Positions 17,663 through 27,333 are shown, counted from the first letter of the stretch. The stretch: 64,000 bases of DNA from Methylocystis sp. ATCC 49242 (GCF_000188155.2 NZ_KE124774.1:3610933-3674932), one strand, 5' to 3'. Notes: a model not told the origin generated them from the sequence alone. A program made the numbers and translations.

Positions 17663-18708
17663 GAGCGTTTCATATTTTGACGGAAGCGTATCCTGCGTTT
17701 GTGAAGTAGTTGCTGCATTCTTGTGGTTGGATGTCTTTTGCGAGGCGTCCGATCTGTCGCCAGGTTTCATCGATGGTTCGCTGCTGCGCCTGTCGCATCC
17801 AGTGTTTGAGCTTGGAAAAGGTCTGTTCGATTGGATTGAGGTCGGGCGAATAGGGCGGCAGAAACCACAGTCTGGCTCCGGCGGCGCGGATCGCGCGTCG
17901 CACCGCCTCGCCCTTGTGACTGCCGAGATTGTCCATAATGACAATATCGCCCTGCTTGAGCGCGGGGACGAGTTGTTGTTCGACATAGGCGCGGAAACAC
18001 GCGCCGTTGATTGGCCCGTCGAAGACGCAGGGCGCGTCGAGACGATCGCAGCGCAGCGCGCCGAGAAAGGTCAGCGTGCGCCATTGGCCGTGCGGCGCGA
18101 AGCCGCGCAAGCGCTTGCCCTTGGGGCCCCAGCCGCGCAGCGGCGTCATGTTCGTCTTGATCCAGGTCTCGTCGATGAAGACCAGCCGCCTGGGATCGAG
18201 GCGCGCTTGCAGCGATTGCCAGCGCTTGCGCCGTCGCGCAATGTCAGCGCGGCCTTGTTCGAGCGCCAGCAGCGTTTTTTTTGAACCGCAGCCCCTCGCG
18301 GCGCAGGAACATCCAAATGGCGTTGTGCGAAACCTTGACCCCGCGCGCCAGCAGCTCGTCCTTGAGGCCATGCAACGTCAAATGCGGCGTCTGCGCCAGA
18401 CGCTCGACAATGAAAGCGCGATGCGGCTCCAGCACGCGCTTGCGATAGCCGCCCATTTTCGCCGGCGCGACCGAGCCCGTCTCGCGCTGGCGCTGCGACC
18501 ACTTCACGACCGATGACACGGCCACGCCAAAGCGCAAAGCCACGGCGCGGCAACTCTCGCCAGCCAAAACCGACGCAACCACGCGCTCTCGAAGATCATT
18601 GGAGAGAGGTCGAACCATTGGATGCTGGCCTCCGCCCAGCCAACATCTTGAATCACACTCCTGCTAAAACAGGAATCCCTCCCGATTCAGAAATACAGGG
18701 AAATGCTC
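17663..18708 (-). mobile_element. IS630-family element, complete
   Basis: Ends GAGCGTTTC at 17663 and GAAATGCTC at 18700-18708 are inverted repeats with one mismatch. The element is flanked by TA on both sides (17661-17662 and 18709-18710), as expected for IS630. It carries a two-frame transposase with an A8 slippage site. Confidence 0.85.
17670..18618 (-). CDS. IS630-family transposase, two frames joined by slippage
   Basis: Frame A (18244-18618) starts [18 protein letters not shown] and has HTH_23/HTH_33-type helices up to REGLRFKK. Frame B continues [20 protein letters not shown] and holds the DDE_3 domain with Asp in [13 protein letters not shown], Asp in [14 protein letters not shown] and Glu in [18 protein letters not shown]. 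The frames overlap at a run of eight A residues (18275-18282 on the complement), the usual programmed frameshift position in such elements, so I treat it as one functional gene rather than a pseudogene. Confidence 0.82.
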
Positions 18709-18764
18709 TAGTTGGGCTTGAAAGCTTGATGATCAAGCGTAGACGGGCAGGTCGCCACATACCT

Positions 18765-18872
18765 CAGAGTCCGTCCGTGAACTTCATGCTTGATTACAGA
18801 GCCTTCTGAGCATCAGGCGGATGGAAGCGAGGTGCAGAAAGGCGAGCGCCTTGCAATTGAGGTTTTCGAAGT
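18765..18872 (-). pseudogene. IS5-type transposase C-terminal fragment
   Basis: The minus strand reads FENLNCKALAFLHLASIRLM then LRRL-CNQA and stop at 18784, a typical C-terminus of IS5-type transposases. The stop is followed by GAGTCCGTCCGTGAAC-type terminal sequence. Everything upstream of this segment is lost; at 18872 the sequence switches to a subtype A IS terminus. Confidence 0.55.
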
Positions 18873-18886
18873 GTGTGTGCCGAAAA
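18872..18886. repeat. Solo terminus of subtype A IS
   Basis: TGTGTGTGCCGAAAA is identical to the first 15 bases, read inward, of the right end of the subtype A elements at 327-1419 and 7288-8379. Only the terminus remains, wedged between the IS5 fragment and the left end of the IS1380 element. Confidence 0.45.
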
Positions 18887-18894
18887 CTAACCGC

Positions 18895-20523
18895 TCTTAT
18901 TCGTGACGTGAGTGTTTCGAGGCTGGCAAGCGTAGCATAGCGCTTTGATTCAGAGTAGGATTCGGGTGTCTAGGCCAACCTTGCGCGCATTCTGCGCCCG
19001 CCACGCCCGCCACGCCCGCCATGACCGACCCTACGATTCTGCCGTTCTCGTTTCCAGCCTTGGCTCGCAAGAAAGTCACAGCCGATTTCGACGGAGGCCG
19101 TCTCAGGTCCGATGGCGGCGTCATGTTGCTGGCGCAGGCCGAACGTCGTCTGGGGATCGCCGATAGGCTTGCCCGCGCCTTTCCGGATCGGCGCGATCCG
19201 TCCCGGATCACGCACACGCTCGCCGACATGATCCGCGCGCGCGCCTTCGCCATCGCCTGCGGCTACGAGGATGCCGACGATCTCGACAGCCTGCGTGTCG
19301 ATCCCGCGTTCAAGCTTGCCTGCGGAAGGTTGCCCGATACCGGCGCCGATCTTTGTTCGCCGCCGACTCTGTCGGGGCTGGAGAATGCGCCTTCCCTGAA
19401 GGATGCGATCCGCCTGACCTATGCGCTCGTCGACCAATGGATGGCCTCCTACGACGAGCCGCCGTCCTCGGTCACACTCGACATCGACGACACTTGCGAT
19501 ATCGCGCATGGCCATCAGCAATTGTCGCTGTTCAATGCCCATTACGACGAGCGCTGCTTTCTGCCGATCCATGTCTACGATACCGAGAGGAGCCGCCCCG
19601 TCGCCATGATCCTGCGCCCCGGCAAGACGCCGTCCGGCGTCGAGGTGAGAGCGCATCTGCGCCGGTTGATGCGGCATATCCGCAAGTCTTGGCCGGCGAC
19701 CCGCATCCTGTTTCGCGGCGACGGACATTATGCGCGGCCCGAGGCGATGGCCTGGTGCGAAGATCACGGCGTCGATTACGTCTTCGGCCTTCCGGGAACC
19801 AGGCCGCTGTCCAAGAAAGTCGACGAGACGGCGGAAGCTGTCCGCGTCGAGCGCGCCCTCGACGACAAGGACGTCGTGCGCGGCTATGCCGAGACGCGCC
19901 ATCGCGCCAAATCCTGGGACAGGGAGCGGCGCGCGATCGCCCGCATCGAGGCGACGCGGCTCGGCCTCGATATCCGCTTCGTCGTCACCAATCTTGCGCA
20001 TGGCGCGCCGCAATGGCTCTACGACAGCCGCTATTGCGCGCGCGGACAGGCGGAGAACCTCATCAAGCTGCATAAGACGCAGCTTTGCTCCGATCGGACC
20101 TCATGCCGCTCGGCGCTCGCCAATCAGGTTCGCCTCGTCCTGCACACCGCCGCCTATTGGCTGATGCTCGGCGTGCGCGATGCGATCCCGAGCCCGCGCG
20201 ATCTGGCGAAAGCCGAGTTCTCCACGCTGCGCCTGCGGCTGCTGAAGATCGCCGCCCGCGTGATCGAGACCGCGAGCCGCGTGCGCCTCGCCTTCGCCGC
20301 CGCTTGTCCCGAAGCCGATCTCTTCCGCTCCATGCCGGCGGCGCTGCTCATGCCCGGACGGCCGTGAACAAGGGGGCGGCGCGCCCCGCTCGTCGTCTCG
20401 CCCGTCCCTCCAACGCGTCCCACAAAGTGCGATCCTCGAAGCGGTGAAAAAGCCGAATGGCCTCCCGCGACCCGACCAGCATGAAGCCCGACGATGCAAA
20501 AACTCGCGCCGTCATGAATAAGA
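18895..20523 (+). mobile_element. IS1380-family element (type 2), complete
   Basis: TCTTATTCGTGACG at 18895-18908 and its complement with one mismatch (CGTCATGAATAAGA, 20510-20523) form a 14-bp terminal inverted repeat around one intact transposase. The IS1380 remnant at 1434-1726 is a decayed relative of this type. Confidence 0.75.
19021..20367 (+). CDS. IS1380-family transposase (type 2)
   Basis: 448 residues, intact. Motifs in order: FDGGRLRSDGGVMLLAQAER at the N-terminus; SVTLDIDDTCDIAHGHQQ with a catalytic Asp; HVYDTERSRPVAMILRPGKT; RILFRGDGHYARPEAMAW with the second Asp; QAENLIKLHKTQLCSDRTSC with the Glu. The ATG follows a CCACGCCCG-type triple repeat (18996-19020) instead of a clear ribosome-binding site. 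It is a close full-length relative of the remnant near 1.4-1.7 kb. Confidence 0.92.
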   Translation: MTDPTILPFSFPALARKKVTADFDGGRLRSDGGVMLLAQAERRLGIADRLARAFPDRRDPSRITHTLADMIRARAFAIACGYEDADDLDSLRVDPAFKLACGRLPDTGADLCSPPTLSGLENAPSLKDAIRLTYALVDQWMASYDEPPSSVTLDIDDTCDIAHGHQQLSLFNAHYDERCFLPIHVYDTERSRPVAMILRPGKTPSGVEVRAHLRRLMRHIRKSWPATRILFRGDGHYARPEAMAWCEDHGVDYVFGLPGTRPLSKKVDETAEAVRVERALDDKDVVRGYAETRHRAKSWDRERRAIARIEATRLGLDIRFVVTNLAHGAPQWLYDSRYCARGQAENLIKLHKTQLCSDRTSCRSALANQVRLVLHTAAYWLMLGVRDAIPSPRDLAKAEFSTLRLRLLKIAARVIETASRVRLAFAAACPEADLFRSMPAALLMPGRP

Positions 20524-20543
20524 CGAGCTAAAGGGCGATAGCC

Positions 20544-22256
20544 TCAGGTCTTGGTAGGTGCAATCGGCCACTGGAAGCTATCAGGCAAATTACCTGCCCT
20601 GACAAAGCGGCGAGTTAATAGCTTGTGCAGGCGCGACCATTCTCTTCTGATGTCGAGCTGGGGGTCCCCGTACAACAGATTGTGCATCTGACCCGGATCG
20701 TTCTTGAGGTTGTAGAGCTCGTACTCGATGCCGCTGCCGTCGAGGCTGAAATACACGGCATAGGTCCAGTCGCCTTCACGAATCGCGCGGATATGGCCGC
20801 CGGGAATGCCAGCCGGCAAAAAGAAGACGTCATCGAAGGCGAAGATTGCAGAGTCTTGTATGGACTTCGTGGCGCCCTGCATCACCGGTACGATGCTTTT
20901 GCCCGGAGAATAGGACTCGGGATTGGATACACCGGCAAGTTCCAGGATCGTCGGAAGCAGGTTGAGGTGATCGTAGAATGCCTCGGTCTGCATGGGCTCC
21001 GGGTAGATGCCGGGATTGTGAACAATCAGCGGGATGTGGATCATCTCTTCGTAGACCGTATACGCCTTCTCGCGCATGCCATGGGACAGACCGCCTTCGC
21101 CATGATCGGCCAACCGCAAGATGATCGTGTTGGCGATCTGCCCGGTTTCGGCCAATGTGTCGAGCACGGTGACGATGTGCTGGTCAGCAAGCTTGTTGAG
21201 GTAGGCATAGAAATTGACGTAGTCGCGCTTTGACTGAACGCTGTCGAGGGGCGCGAACTTGTTGAAGGCATTACGCGCGGCTCGCTGAACGCTCGGCTTT
21301 GTTGACAAGTCATCGGCGTAGTTAGACGGCAGGTCGATGCCGAGGTCGGCAAAGTTGCTGCGCTCATATCCGGCTGCCTTCCACGAATTTGGATAGACGT
21401 AGACATCGTGCGGATTGACGAGAGAGATGAAGAGGCAGAAAGGCTTGTCGAGCTTGGGTGCGCGATTCTTCAGGAACTCGATAGCGCTGTCGCCGAATCC
21501 CGGCGTCTGATTCTTGTGGGCCGGGTTGGGTCCCTTGATATAGCGCCCATCATTGTCAGCGTGGCCGCCGCCGAGCGTGGCCATCCCATCGTACCGGCCG
21601 AACACATTCTTCTCCCATTCTTCGATCGCGTTGCCGGCGTCGGGCGGGTTCCAGTCTGACCACCCGAAATTCTTCTTCATTGCTTCGATGTCGGCTGCCG
21701 TCCAGGCTTCGCCACCATTCCCCGGGGCGGCGTTGGTCGCGTAGCTGAGATGCCATTTGCCTTTCCAGACGACTTCGTAGCCCGCTTTCTCCCTGAGCAG
21801 CGAGGCGATATTCGGCAGACGGTACTGATGGGCCAGGCCGGGCCACAGGAAAGTCCGGGTCACCCGGTTCATGGGCGAAAAGTGACCGCTCGTCATTACC
21901 GCGCGCGACGGGGAGCACTGGCACGCCGCCGTATAGGCCCGACTAAAATAAAGGCCATTGCGCTTGAGCCGCTGCAACCCTGGAAGGTGATTTTCCGCCC
22001 AACCCGCAGGCCAATGCATGTGATGGCGTTCTTGGTCGGTCATCAGGACGACGATGTTGGGGGCTTTCGGAATTCTGATGGCGTTACGCGCCACAGCCCG
22101 AACGGCAAGGCCATGCGATGCGCCGGCAAGCGTAACGGCAAGACCAGCCCCGTGACGAATTACACTGCGCCGCGTAGCAGATTTGGCCACGCCGCTGGCC
22201 ACCTCTTCACCGCTCCTGTGGTCCGCAGTCTTGTCAACAACAAGCTTCTTGTCCAT
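20544..22256 (-). CDS. Tat-exported sulfatase
   Basis: 570 residues. It has a Tat-like signal (ATRRSVIRHGAGLAVTLAG, residues 27-45), then the sulfatase fold. The formylglycine motif is C114-S-P-S-R within ACQCSPSRAVMTSGH, so Cys would be converted to formylglycine by a maturase encoded elsewhere. Metal-binding APNIVVLMTDQE, WKGKWHLSY and RLADHGEGGLSHG are in place. It would hydrolyse a sulfate ester in the periplasm; I cannot tell an aryl-, choline- or sugar-sulfatase. ATG 22256 follows AAGGAGCGAGGCAG. It starts 34 bp after the decarboxylase gene, so the two probably form an operon. Confidence 0.88.
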   Translation of the reverse strand: MDKKLVVDKTADHRSGEEVASGVAKSATRRSVIRHGAGLAVTLAGASHGLAVRAVARNAIRIPKAPNIVVLMTDQERHHMHWPAGWAENHLPGLQRLKRNGLYFSRAYTAACQCSPSRAVMTSGHFSPMNRVTRTFLWPGLAHQYRLPNIASLLREKAGYEVVWKGKWHLSYATNAAPGNGGEAWTAADIEAMKKNFGWSDWNPPDAGNAIEEWEKNVFGRYDGMATLGGGHADNDGRYIKGPNPAHKNQTPGFGDSAIEFLKNRAPKLDKPFCLFISLVNPHDVYVYPNSWKAAGYERSNFADLGIDLPSNYADDLSTKPSVQRAARNAFNKFAPLDSVQSKRDYVNFYAYLNKLADQHIVTVLDTLAETGQIANTIILRLADHGEGGLSHGMREKAYTVYEEMIHIPLIVHNPGIYPEPMQTEAFYDHLNLLPTILELAGVSNPESYSPGKSIVPVMQGATKSIQDSAIFAFDDVFFLPAGIPGGHIRAIREGDWTYAVYFSLDGSGIEYELYNLKNDPGQMHNLLYGDPQLDIRREWSRLHKLLTRRFVRAGNLPDSFQWPIAPTKT

Positions 22257-22290
22257 CTGCCTCGCTCCTTGCTGACCCCCCGGGGATGCG

Positions 22291-23265
22291 TCACAGCTTG
22301 AACAGCCGTAAGGCGTTCAGCCGACCGATCCTTTGGCGGTCTTCCTCGCTGAGGCCGCAATTGTCGAACCACTGAACTGCCTGATCGGTGCGTTCATACG
22401 GGTAGTCGACCGAGAACAGGATCCGATCGATACCCATTTCGGCGATCACGTTGACCAGTGTCGGCGTGTGGAAATTGCCGCTGGTGGTGATGAAGAAATT
22501 GTCCTTGAGGTATTGCATGAGCGGCTTCTCAAGGCGCTTGCCAAACGATGCGTAATCGAAGCGGTTCTGGACGCGCCACATCATCGGCACGAGTCCTTCG
22601 CCGAGATGGCCGATGATGATCTTCAGCTTTGGGAAGCGGTCGAACAAACCACTCGTGATCAGCCTTAGAGCATGCGTGCTGGTTTCGACGCCAAAAGCCC
22701 AGGCCGGACCAAGAAGCTCGGGGTGCCCTTCATAGATCCTTTGCTGCGAGTCCAGAGGGCCGCGGGGGTGAAGGTAGAATGGCACGTCCAGCTCTTGAAC
22801 CCGTTCCCAGAACGGCCAGAATTTCGGCAAGTCGTAGTACTCGCCGGTATCGAGATCTTCGACGTTGCTGAATCCATTCGCCAGCGCGCCCTTGAAGCCA
22901 AGTTGCTCGATGGAGCGCTGGAGTTCGTCGGCTGCCGCCTTCGGGTCCTGCAATGGAACCGCTGCAAGCCCGGCAAATCGCGTCGGGTATTTCGCCAGAA
23001 ACCTCTCGGCGAGTTCGTCATTGGCGAGCTTGGCTATTTTTACAGCCTTGTCGCGATCGGGTTCCAGCTGTACCCCGTCTGCGGTGAGCGACACGATTTG
23101 GACGTCGATCCCGTTCTTGTACATCTCCGGCAATCGGTACCGCTCGACATCACCTAGCCCGTCATCGATCCTCTTCTGAACTGCAACCGTCACGCCGAGG
23201 GGCGGTAGGTACGGCGTGGCTTCCTTGCTTACGAAATGCTCTTCGATCGCGATCTTCCCGGTCAT
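22291..23265 (-). CDS. Gamma-resorcylate-decarboxylase-like amidohydrolase
   Basis: 324 residues from ATG 23265 (a GTG 30 bp upstream is also in frame). Belongs to the ACMSD/amidohydrolase-2 family of metal-dependent, cofactor-free decarboxylases. The residues match the gamma-resorcylate decarboxylase set: E8 and H10 in IAIEEHF, H166 in FYLHPRGP, H220 in IIIGHLGE and D287 in FSVDYPYE. Known members reversibly decarboxylate 2,6-dihydroxybenzoate or related hydroxybenzoates to phenols. It is probably the first gene of a unit with the sulfatase. The exact substrate is inference. Confidence 0.85.
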   Translation of the reverse strand: MTGKIAIEEHFVSKEATPYLPPLGVTVAVQKRIDDGLGDVERYRLPEMYKNGIDVQIVSLTADGVQLEPDRDKAVKIAKLANDELAERFLAKYPTRFAGLAAVPLQDPKAAADELQRSIEQLGFKGALANGFSNVEDLDTGEYYDLPKFWPFWERVQELDVPFYLHPRGPLDSQQRIYEGHPELLGPAWAFGVETSTHALRLITSGLFDRFPKLKIIIGHLGEGLVPMMWRVQNRFDYASFGKRLEKPLMQYLKDNFFITTSGNFHTPTLVNVIAEMGIDRILFSVDYPYERTDQAVQWFDNCGLSEEDRQRIGRLNALRLFKL

Positions 23266-23295
23266 CGGAGGCTGTGTCCTTACGAGGCGCTTCAC

Positions 23296-23730
23296 GACTG
23301 GTTTTCTAGCTTAGTTGTCGGCGTGCAACTTGTAAACATTCGCCACGTGTGCCGGGATGTCCACCGTGTGATTCCGCTATCGCCTGAAAGGCCGAAGCGA
23401 AACCGACGTCCCCCGATCGCATAAATGAAGCGGCGGACGACGCTCGCGATGCTGTCCGATTGTCATCAACACCCTCTGTTGAGCGCTTTGTTAGCAACTA
23501 ATGCGCGACGGTTCGGCAACCGTCGACCGACGCTTCGGCGAGCGTTTCGTGCACAGACGAGCTGCAGCACCTCCACTTGGATCCGTAGCTAACTTCGGGG
23601 GGCCTGCCGCAATCGGGGCGAGCTGCGATTGCAGCGGGGCGCGCATTCTTGCGACGCGTCTAAAGCCGCGTCACCGAAATCCGCTGCTATCATCACGCCT
23701 GTAAAAAACGCAGGAGCGGGGCGACGGAAT
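23296..23730. other. Upstream region of the decarboxylase, no gene seen
   Basis: It should contain the promoter of the decarboxylase-sulfatase unit and the flank of the IS6 element. Short frames on both strands have no recognisable pattern. Confidence 0.4.
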
Positions 23731-24532
23731 CGTTGTGTCGCAAATTTTGTCTACGGAGGCGACGCCGGTTTGTGAGAGTGACGCGGCTCACGCCGCGAGG
23801 GCATAGTACTGCTGCGCTGGGCGCAATTTGCCCCCAGTCTGCAACTGGTCCTTTCGGATCATGTGCATGAGCTCGATCCCCGAGAGTGTCGCAGCCGCCG
23901 ATCGAAATGATTTGAAACCCAACATCGGCCGCGTCACTCGCTTCACCGCTCGATGGTCCTGTTCGACAATATTATTGAGATATTTGATGCGGCGGATTTC
24001 GATGTCCACTTCATTTTCCGCATTGTAGCTTTCGATCGTCGCCGTGTTGGCGCCACTCTTGTCGATCGTGATCTTCTCCGGCGCGCCTCGCTGCCCGATC
24101 GCCTTACGCAAAACGCGCAGTGCGGCTTTGCAATTCCGCTTTGCGGTCAGCAAGAAATCCACCGTCGCACCTGCCTTGTCGACCGCCCGATACAGATATT
24201 TCCAACAGCCTTTGACTTTCACGTAGGTCTCATCGAGACGCCAGCTGGATCCGATTGCAAGCTTGCGAGCACGGAACTGTTTCTCCAGCAACGGCGCATA
24301 TTTGACGACCCAGCGGATGAGCGTGGAATGGTCGACTTCGACGCCTCGCTCTTCCATCATCTCCTCGAGTTGACGATAGCTCACCGGATACGCCACATAC
24401 CAGCGGACGCCCCACAGGATCACGTCGCGTTCAAAGTGGCTGCCCTTGAAATCGATCATCGCACTATTCCGCCTGCCCCACGCCCGGCGATTATAGCCCC
24501 AACCGCCCGCAATAAAAATTCGCGACAGAGCC
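23731..24532 (-). mobile_element. IS6-family element
   Basis: Probable terminal repeats: GTTGTGTCGCAAATTTTG near 23731 and, read inward from 24532, GGCTCTGTCGCGAATTTTT, which resemble the IS6 consensus GGCTCTGTTGCAAA. The right end abuts an IS30 fragment. No 8-bp target duplication is visible, so neighbouring DNA may have been deleted by IS6 activity. The left end is approximate. Confidence 0.7.
23788..24459 (-). CDS. IS6-family transposase
   Basis: 223 residues from ATG 24459, about the family length. Motifs: FERDVILWGVRWYVAYPVSY, EERGVEVDHSTLIRWVVKYA, then the DDE core with Asp in SSWRLDETYVKVKGCWKYLY, Asp in KITIDKSGANTATI and Glu in NNIVEQDHRAVKRVTRPMLG. The longer open frame upstream of this ATG runs into flanking DNA and is not used. 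The gene is intact. Confidence 0.9.
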   Translation of the reverse strand: MIDFKGSHFERDVILWGVRWYVAYPVSYRQLEEMMEERGVEVDHSTLIRWVVKYAPLLEKQFRARKLAIGSSWRLDETYVKVKGCWKYLYRAVDKAGATVDFLLTAKRNCKAALRVLRKAIGQRGAPEKITIDKSGANTATIESYNAENEVDIEIRRIKYLNNIVEQDHRAVKRVTRPMLGFKSFRSAAATLSGIELMHMIRKDQLQTGGKLRPAQQYYALAA

Positions 24533-24808
24533 AAAGAATTTGCCGAGCACTCCGCCACGGATAAAGCGCTGAGTTCGGTTGCCTACTTCGCCGATCCCTA
24601 CTCGAGCTGGCAGCGCGGATCCAACGAGAACCTCAATTGCCTGGTGCGCCAGTTCATCCCAAAAAGTCGTCCCCTCTCAACGGTCTCAGACAAAGAGCTT
24701 GCGATGATCCAGGATCGGTTGAATAATCGGCCGCGCAAACGCTTGGTCTATAAGACTCCACTCGAAGTCTTTAGCCACGAATTCCACCGCGTTGCGCTTC
24801 GTGCTTGA
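24533..24808 (+). pseudogene. IS30-family transposase C-terminal remnant
   Basis: Reads KEFAEHSATDKAL, YFADPYSSWQRGSNENLN, VRQFIPKSRPLSTVSDKELA and LNNRPRKRLVYKTPLEVF, ending with TGA at 24806-24808: the classic IS30 C-terminus with the catalytic Glu in NEN. It begins exactly at the right end of the IS6 element, which cut off the N-terminal part. Confidence 0.85.
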
Positions 24809-24889
24809 CTCCAAGGAGTGACCCAACGAAATCCAGATAAGCTTTGTGCCTTTGTTGACACTTGTTCCACGTGTGTAGGAGCCAATCAC

Positions 24890-27148
24890 ATGTCGAGCCT
24901 TAAGAGCATCAGAAGCCTATTGGCGACTACAGCCGTCTTGGCTCTGAGTTCACCCGCTGCAGCAAGTCCATTCGCGGAACCTCCTGTATTCGCGAGCAAA
25001 AATGGTCAACTTAACATCCTAATGATCGCAAAGCCGAAATTGGTCAAAGCCATTTCTTTTGCTCCGCCGAATAGTCGAAATCCTATCAATCCGGTGGGGT
25101 GGGTATACGAAATTTGCTATCGTCAGGATGCGATAGGAAATCAATGCTCGAAGGAAAATAAGGAGACATCGTCTGAATTTGGGGGAATAAGGCTCGCACT
25201 GCAAAAGGGCGACAAGTTAAGGGTTAGGTTAGTAAACAAGCTTCCCCGGCAGGATAAAAATAAAGTGTCACATTACTGGAATATGAATTCACGCACACCG
25301 ATTCCTGACTTGCACGGCATTAATCTACCTCTTACCCCAACTAATCTGCACACTCATGGTCTCGTCGTACAGGCCCGTGCACCGTCTTTCAACAATCCGA
25401 CATGGGGCGACGACATTTACGTCGACTTATATAACCCGGCCAATGGCCATCCTATTCAACAGCATCACCAACACGGGGCTGTTGTCGATAACGATACGGG
25501 CATATTAGATTACGAAATTTCAATCCCTAATAATGAACCGTCAGGCTCAGACTGGTTCCATCCGCACGTTCACGGCGTGACCGCAGACAGTCTATCAAGC
25601 GGTTTAGCTGGTATTATTTCAATAGGGAGTGTTAGGGATTACGTCTCGACAGACGCTCTCAACTCAAAGTTTCCAGAGGGTCAAGTACGACATCTTATTT
25701 TGAAAGATATGCAAGTGCTTGCAGCAAGCCGGGGTAAGATCCTGTTCCAAAAAGGCTTGAACTCATATCCTTATCCGGTCACAAATGGAGAGGTTCTTAA
25801 TGACCAGCAAGACCCTGCTTTCTGTCGCCAGAAGGCGACAGGCTCAGAAACTGCTCGCCGGGGTTCATGCTCGGGTACAAATAATACCAGATCTGGAGGT
25901 AGCGACTACACGGGCGGCAGATGGTTTTTCCCTGTTAGCGGCGCAATTTTTCCTACAATAAATATAAACAAAGTCGACGGGGAAATCTGGCGGATAAGTA
26001 ATGTTGGAGCAAGCGCTACATATCGACTCCAACTGAAAGACAACACCGGAAACTATCCAATCATAACGCAGCTAATATCAGTTGACGGTGTCAGCACTCA
26101 TATTCCTAGAGGAACCACCGCCGGCGACAAAATAACTTTGGGCGGATCGAGGTTTAACATTGTACCCTGTCCAGTGCCGACGCCAAATGGTTATCTCGCA
26201 GAACCAATCTGCATAAAAGAGTTTGTTATGATGCCTGGTTCACGTGTCGAAATTTGGGTTACTTATCGTGATAGGACTGGCAAAAAAATTACACCCCCCA
26301 AAAACGGTGCGCTTGCAACATTTCAAACAGTCGGAATAACGACTGGAGCCCCAGGGGTAGGTGACCCTTGGCCAGCTGTAGACCTTGCCGAGGTGAAATT
26401 CGGACCAAGAGACGCCGCAAGCAATCTCGTAGCGCTGGCACTAGCGGGAGACGCTCTCGCAGCTAACCGGCCGGAAGGAATCTTCGCGGAGCCAGTGCCC
26501 TACGCGACTGCCGCCGCTCTCGCGAACGGTTGTAGACCGCTGACTCCCGGCCATCGCCGAAGGATATTTTTTGGTCTTGTGACTGTCACAAATCCGAACG
26601 TTTTCGGTTTGGGGTACGAGGAAGTTGCTTCGGACGGCAGCGTCGTCCCGAACACTGCAATGCCTATAACCGCCTTTGATCCCTCTAACCCGTTTATCTG
26701 CCTGCCATTGGGACCCGGCCAAACCCCGGTAAGAGAGACCTGGGAGTTGGTCAATCTCGCTACGGAGCTACACAATTATCACATTCATCAAACGAGGTTC
26801 CGATTTATCCAACCATCCGCGAATAGTACGTCACCCCTTTCTCCCATACTCAATCCCAATGTCGGAGCGGGCGTAGTCGAAGACAATGTGCCGCTAGAAA
26901 TCGCAGTCCCAGATCCAAGCATAGTAAAAGCTGTCATGAACACTCAAAACGGCTATTGTACGATTGATCAATGGCGCAGCAAGCGCTGCGCGGCGAGTCC
27001 GAAGATCATCGAAATTCCTTTCGCCGAGCTTGGAGAATTCGTTTACCACTGTCACATTTTGGAGCATGAGGATAGCGGGATGATGGCGAAAATTCAGGTA
27101 GTACCGGCTCCGCCGTCGTACTGGGGCAATAATCAAGTGAATCACTAA
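24890..27148 (+). CDS. Multicopper oxidase (laccase-like), exported
   Basis: 752 residues from ATG 24890, after GTAGGAGCC; a longer frame starts at 24818. The signal peptide is SIRSLLATTAVLALSSPAAA. All copper motifs are present: HTH in LHTHGLVVQ (about 154-156), WFHPHVHG (about 224-228), HNYHIHQTRF, and the C-terminal YHCHILEHEDSGMM, with type 1 ligands Cys721, His726 and a probable axial Met731. It would oxidise phenols or metal ions in the periplasm using O2. Codon use is visibly AT-richer than the core genes and IS remnants flank both sides, which suggests acquisition by transfer. The physiological substrate is unknown. Confidence 0.88.
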   Translation: MSSLKSIRSLLATTAVLALSSPAAASPFAEPPVFASKNGQLNILMIAKPKLVKAISFAPPNSRNPINPVGWVYEICYRQDAIGNQCSKENKETSSEFGGIRLALQKGDKLRVRLVNKLPRQDKNKVSHYWNMNSRTPIPDLHGINLPLTPTNLHTHGLVVQARAPSFNNPTWGDDIYVDLYNPANGHPIQQHHQHGAVVDNDTGILDYEISIPNNEPSGSDWFHPHVHGVTADSLSSGLAGIISIGSVRDYVSTDALNSKFPEGQVRHLILKDMQVLAASRGKILFQKGLNSYPYPVTNGEVLNDQQDPAFCRQKATGSETARRGSCSGTNNTRSGGSDYTGGRWFFPVSGAIFPTININKVDGEIWRISNVGASATYRLQLKDNTGNYPIITQLISVDGVSTHIPRGTTAGDKITLGGSRFNIVPCPVPTPNGYLAEPICIKEFVMMPGSRVEIWVTYRDRTGKKITPPKNGALATFQTVGITTGAPGVGDPWPAVDLAEVKFGPRDAASNLVALALAGDALAANRPEGIFAEPVPYATAAALANGCRPLTPGHRRRIFFGLVTVTNPNVFGLGYEEVASDGSVVPNTAMPITAFDPSNPFICLPLGPGQTPVRETWELVNLATELHNYHIHQTRFRFIQPSANSTSPLSPILNPNVGAGVVEDNVPLEIAVPDPSIVKAVMNTQNGYCTIDQWRSKRCAASPKIIEIPFAELGEFVYHCHILEHEDSGMMAKIQVVPAPPSYWGNNQVNH

Positions 27149-27158
27149 TTTTCTGAGG

Positions 27159-27323
27159 GTGCCCGAAGTCTATCTGCGCGCCTACGACAGCGTGTCCGAA
27201 GCGCGCGCCTCGATCGGCCGATATCTGGCCTTTTACAACGAGCGGCGCCCGCATTCGAGCCTTGACGGGCGCACGCCCGACGAAGCCTACTTCGGCAAAC
27301 AGGAAACAGCGATGGCCGCATGA
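27159..27323 (+). pseudogene. IS3-family OrfB C-terminal remnant
   Basis: In frame: VPEVYLRAYDSVSEARASIG, then RYLAFYNERRPHSSLDGRTP and DEAYFGKQETAMAA with TGA at 27321. This is the conserved C-terminus of IS3 OrfB. The DDE core is missing because the segment starts directly after the multicopper oxidase gene. Confidence 0.88.
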
Positions 27324-27333
27324 CCGTCGCCGT

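Noticed and set aside
18970..20073. Long minus-strand frame opposite the IS1380 transposase
   Set aside because: The plus strand carries a complete transposase with catalytic motifs, so the opposite frame is a codon-bias shadow.
24818..24889. Upstream start for the multicopper oxidase
   Set aside because: The extra 24 residues precede a normal signal peptide and the later ATG has the better ribosome-binding site.
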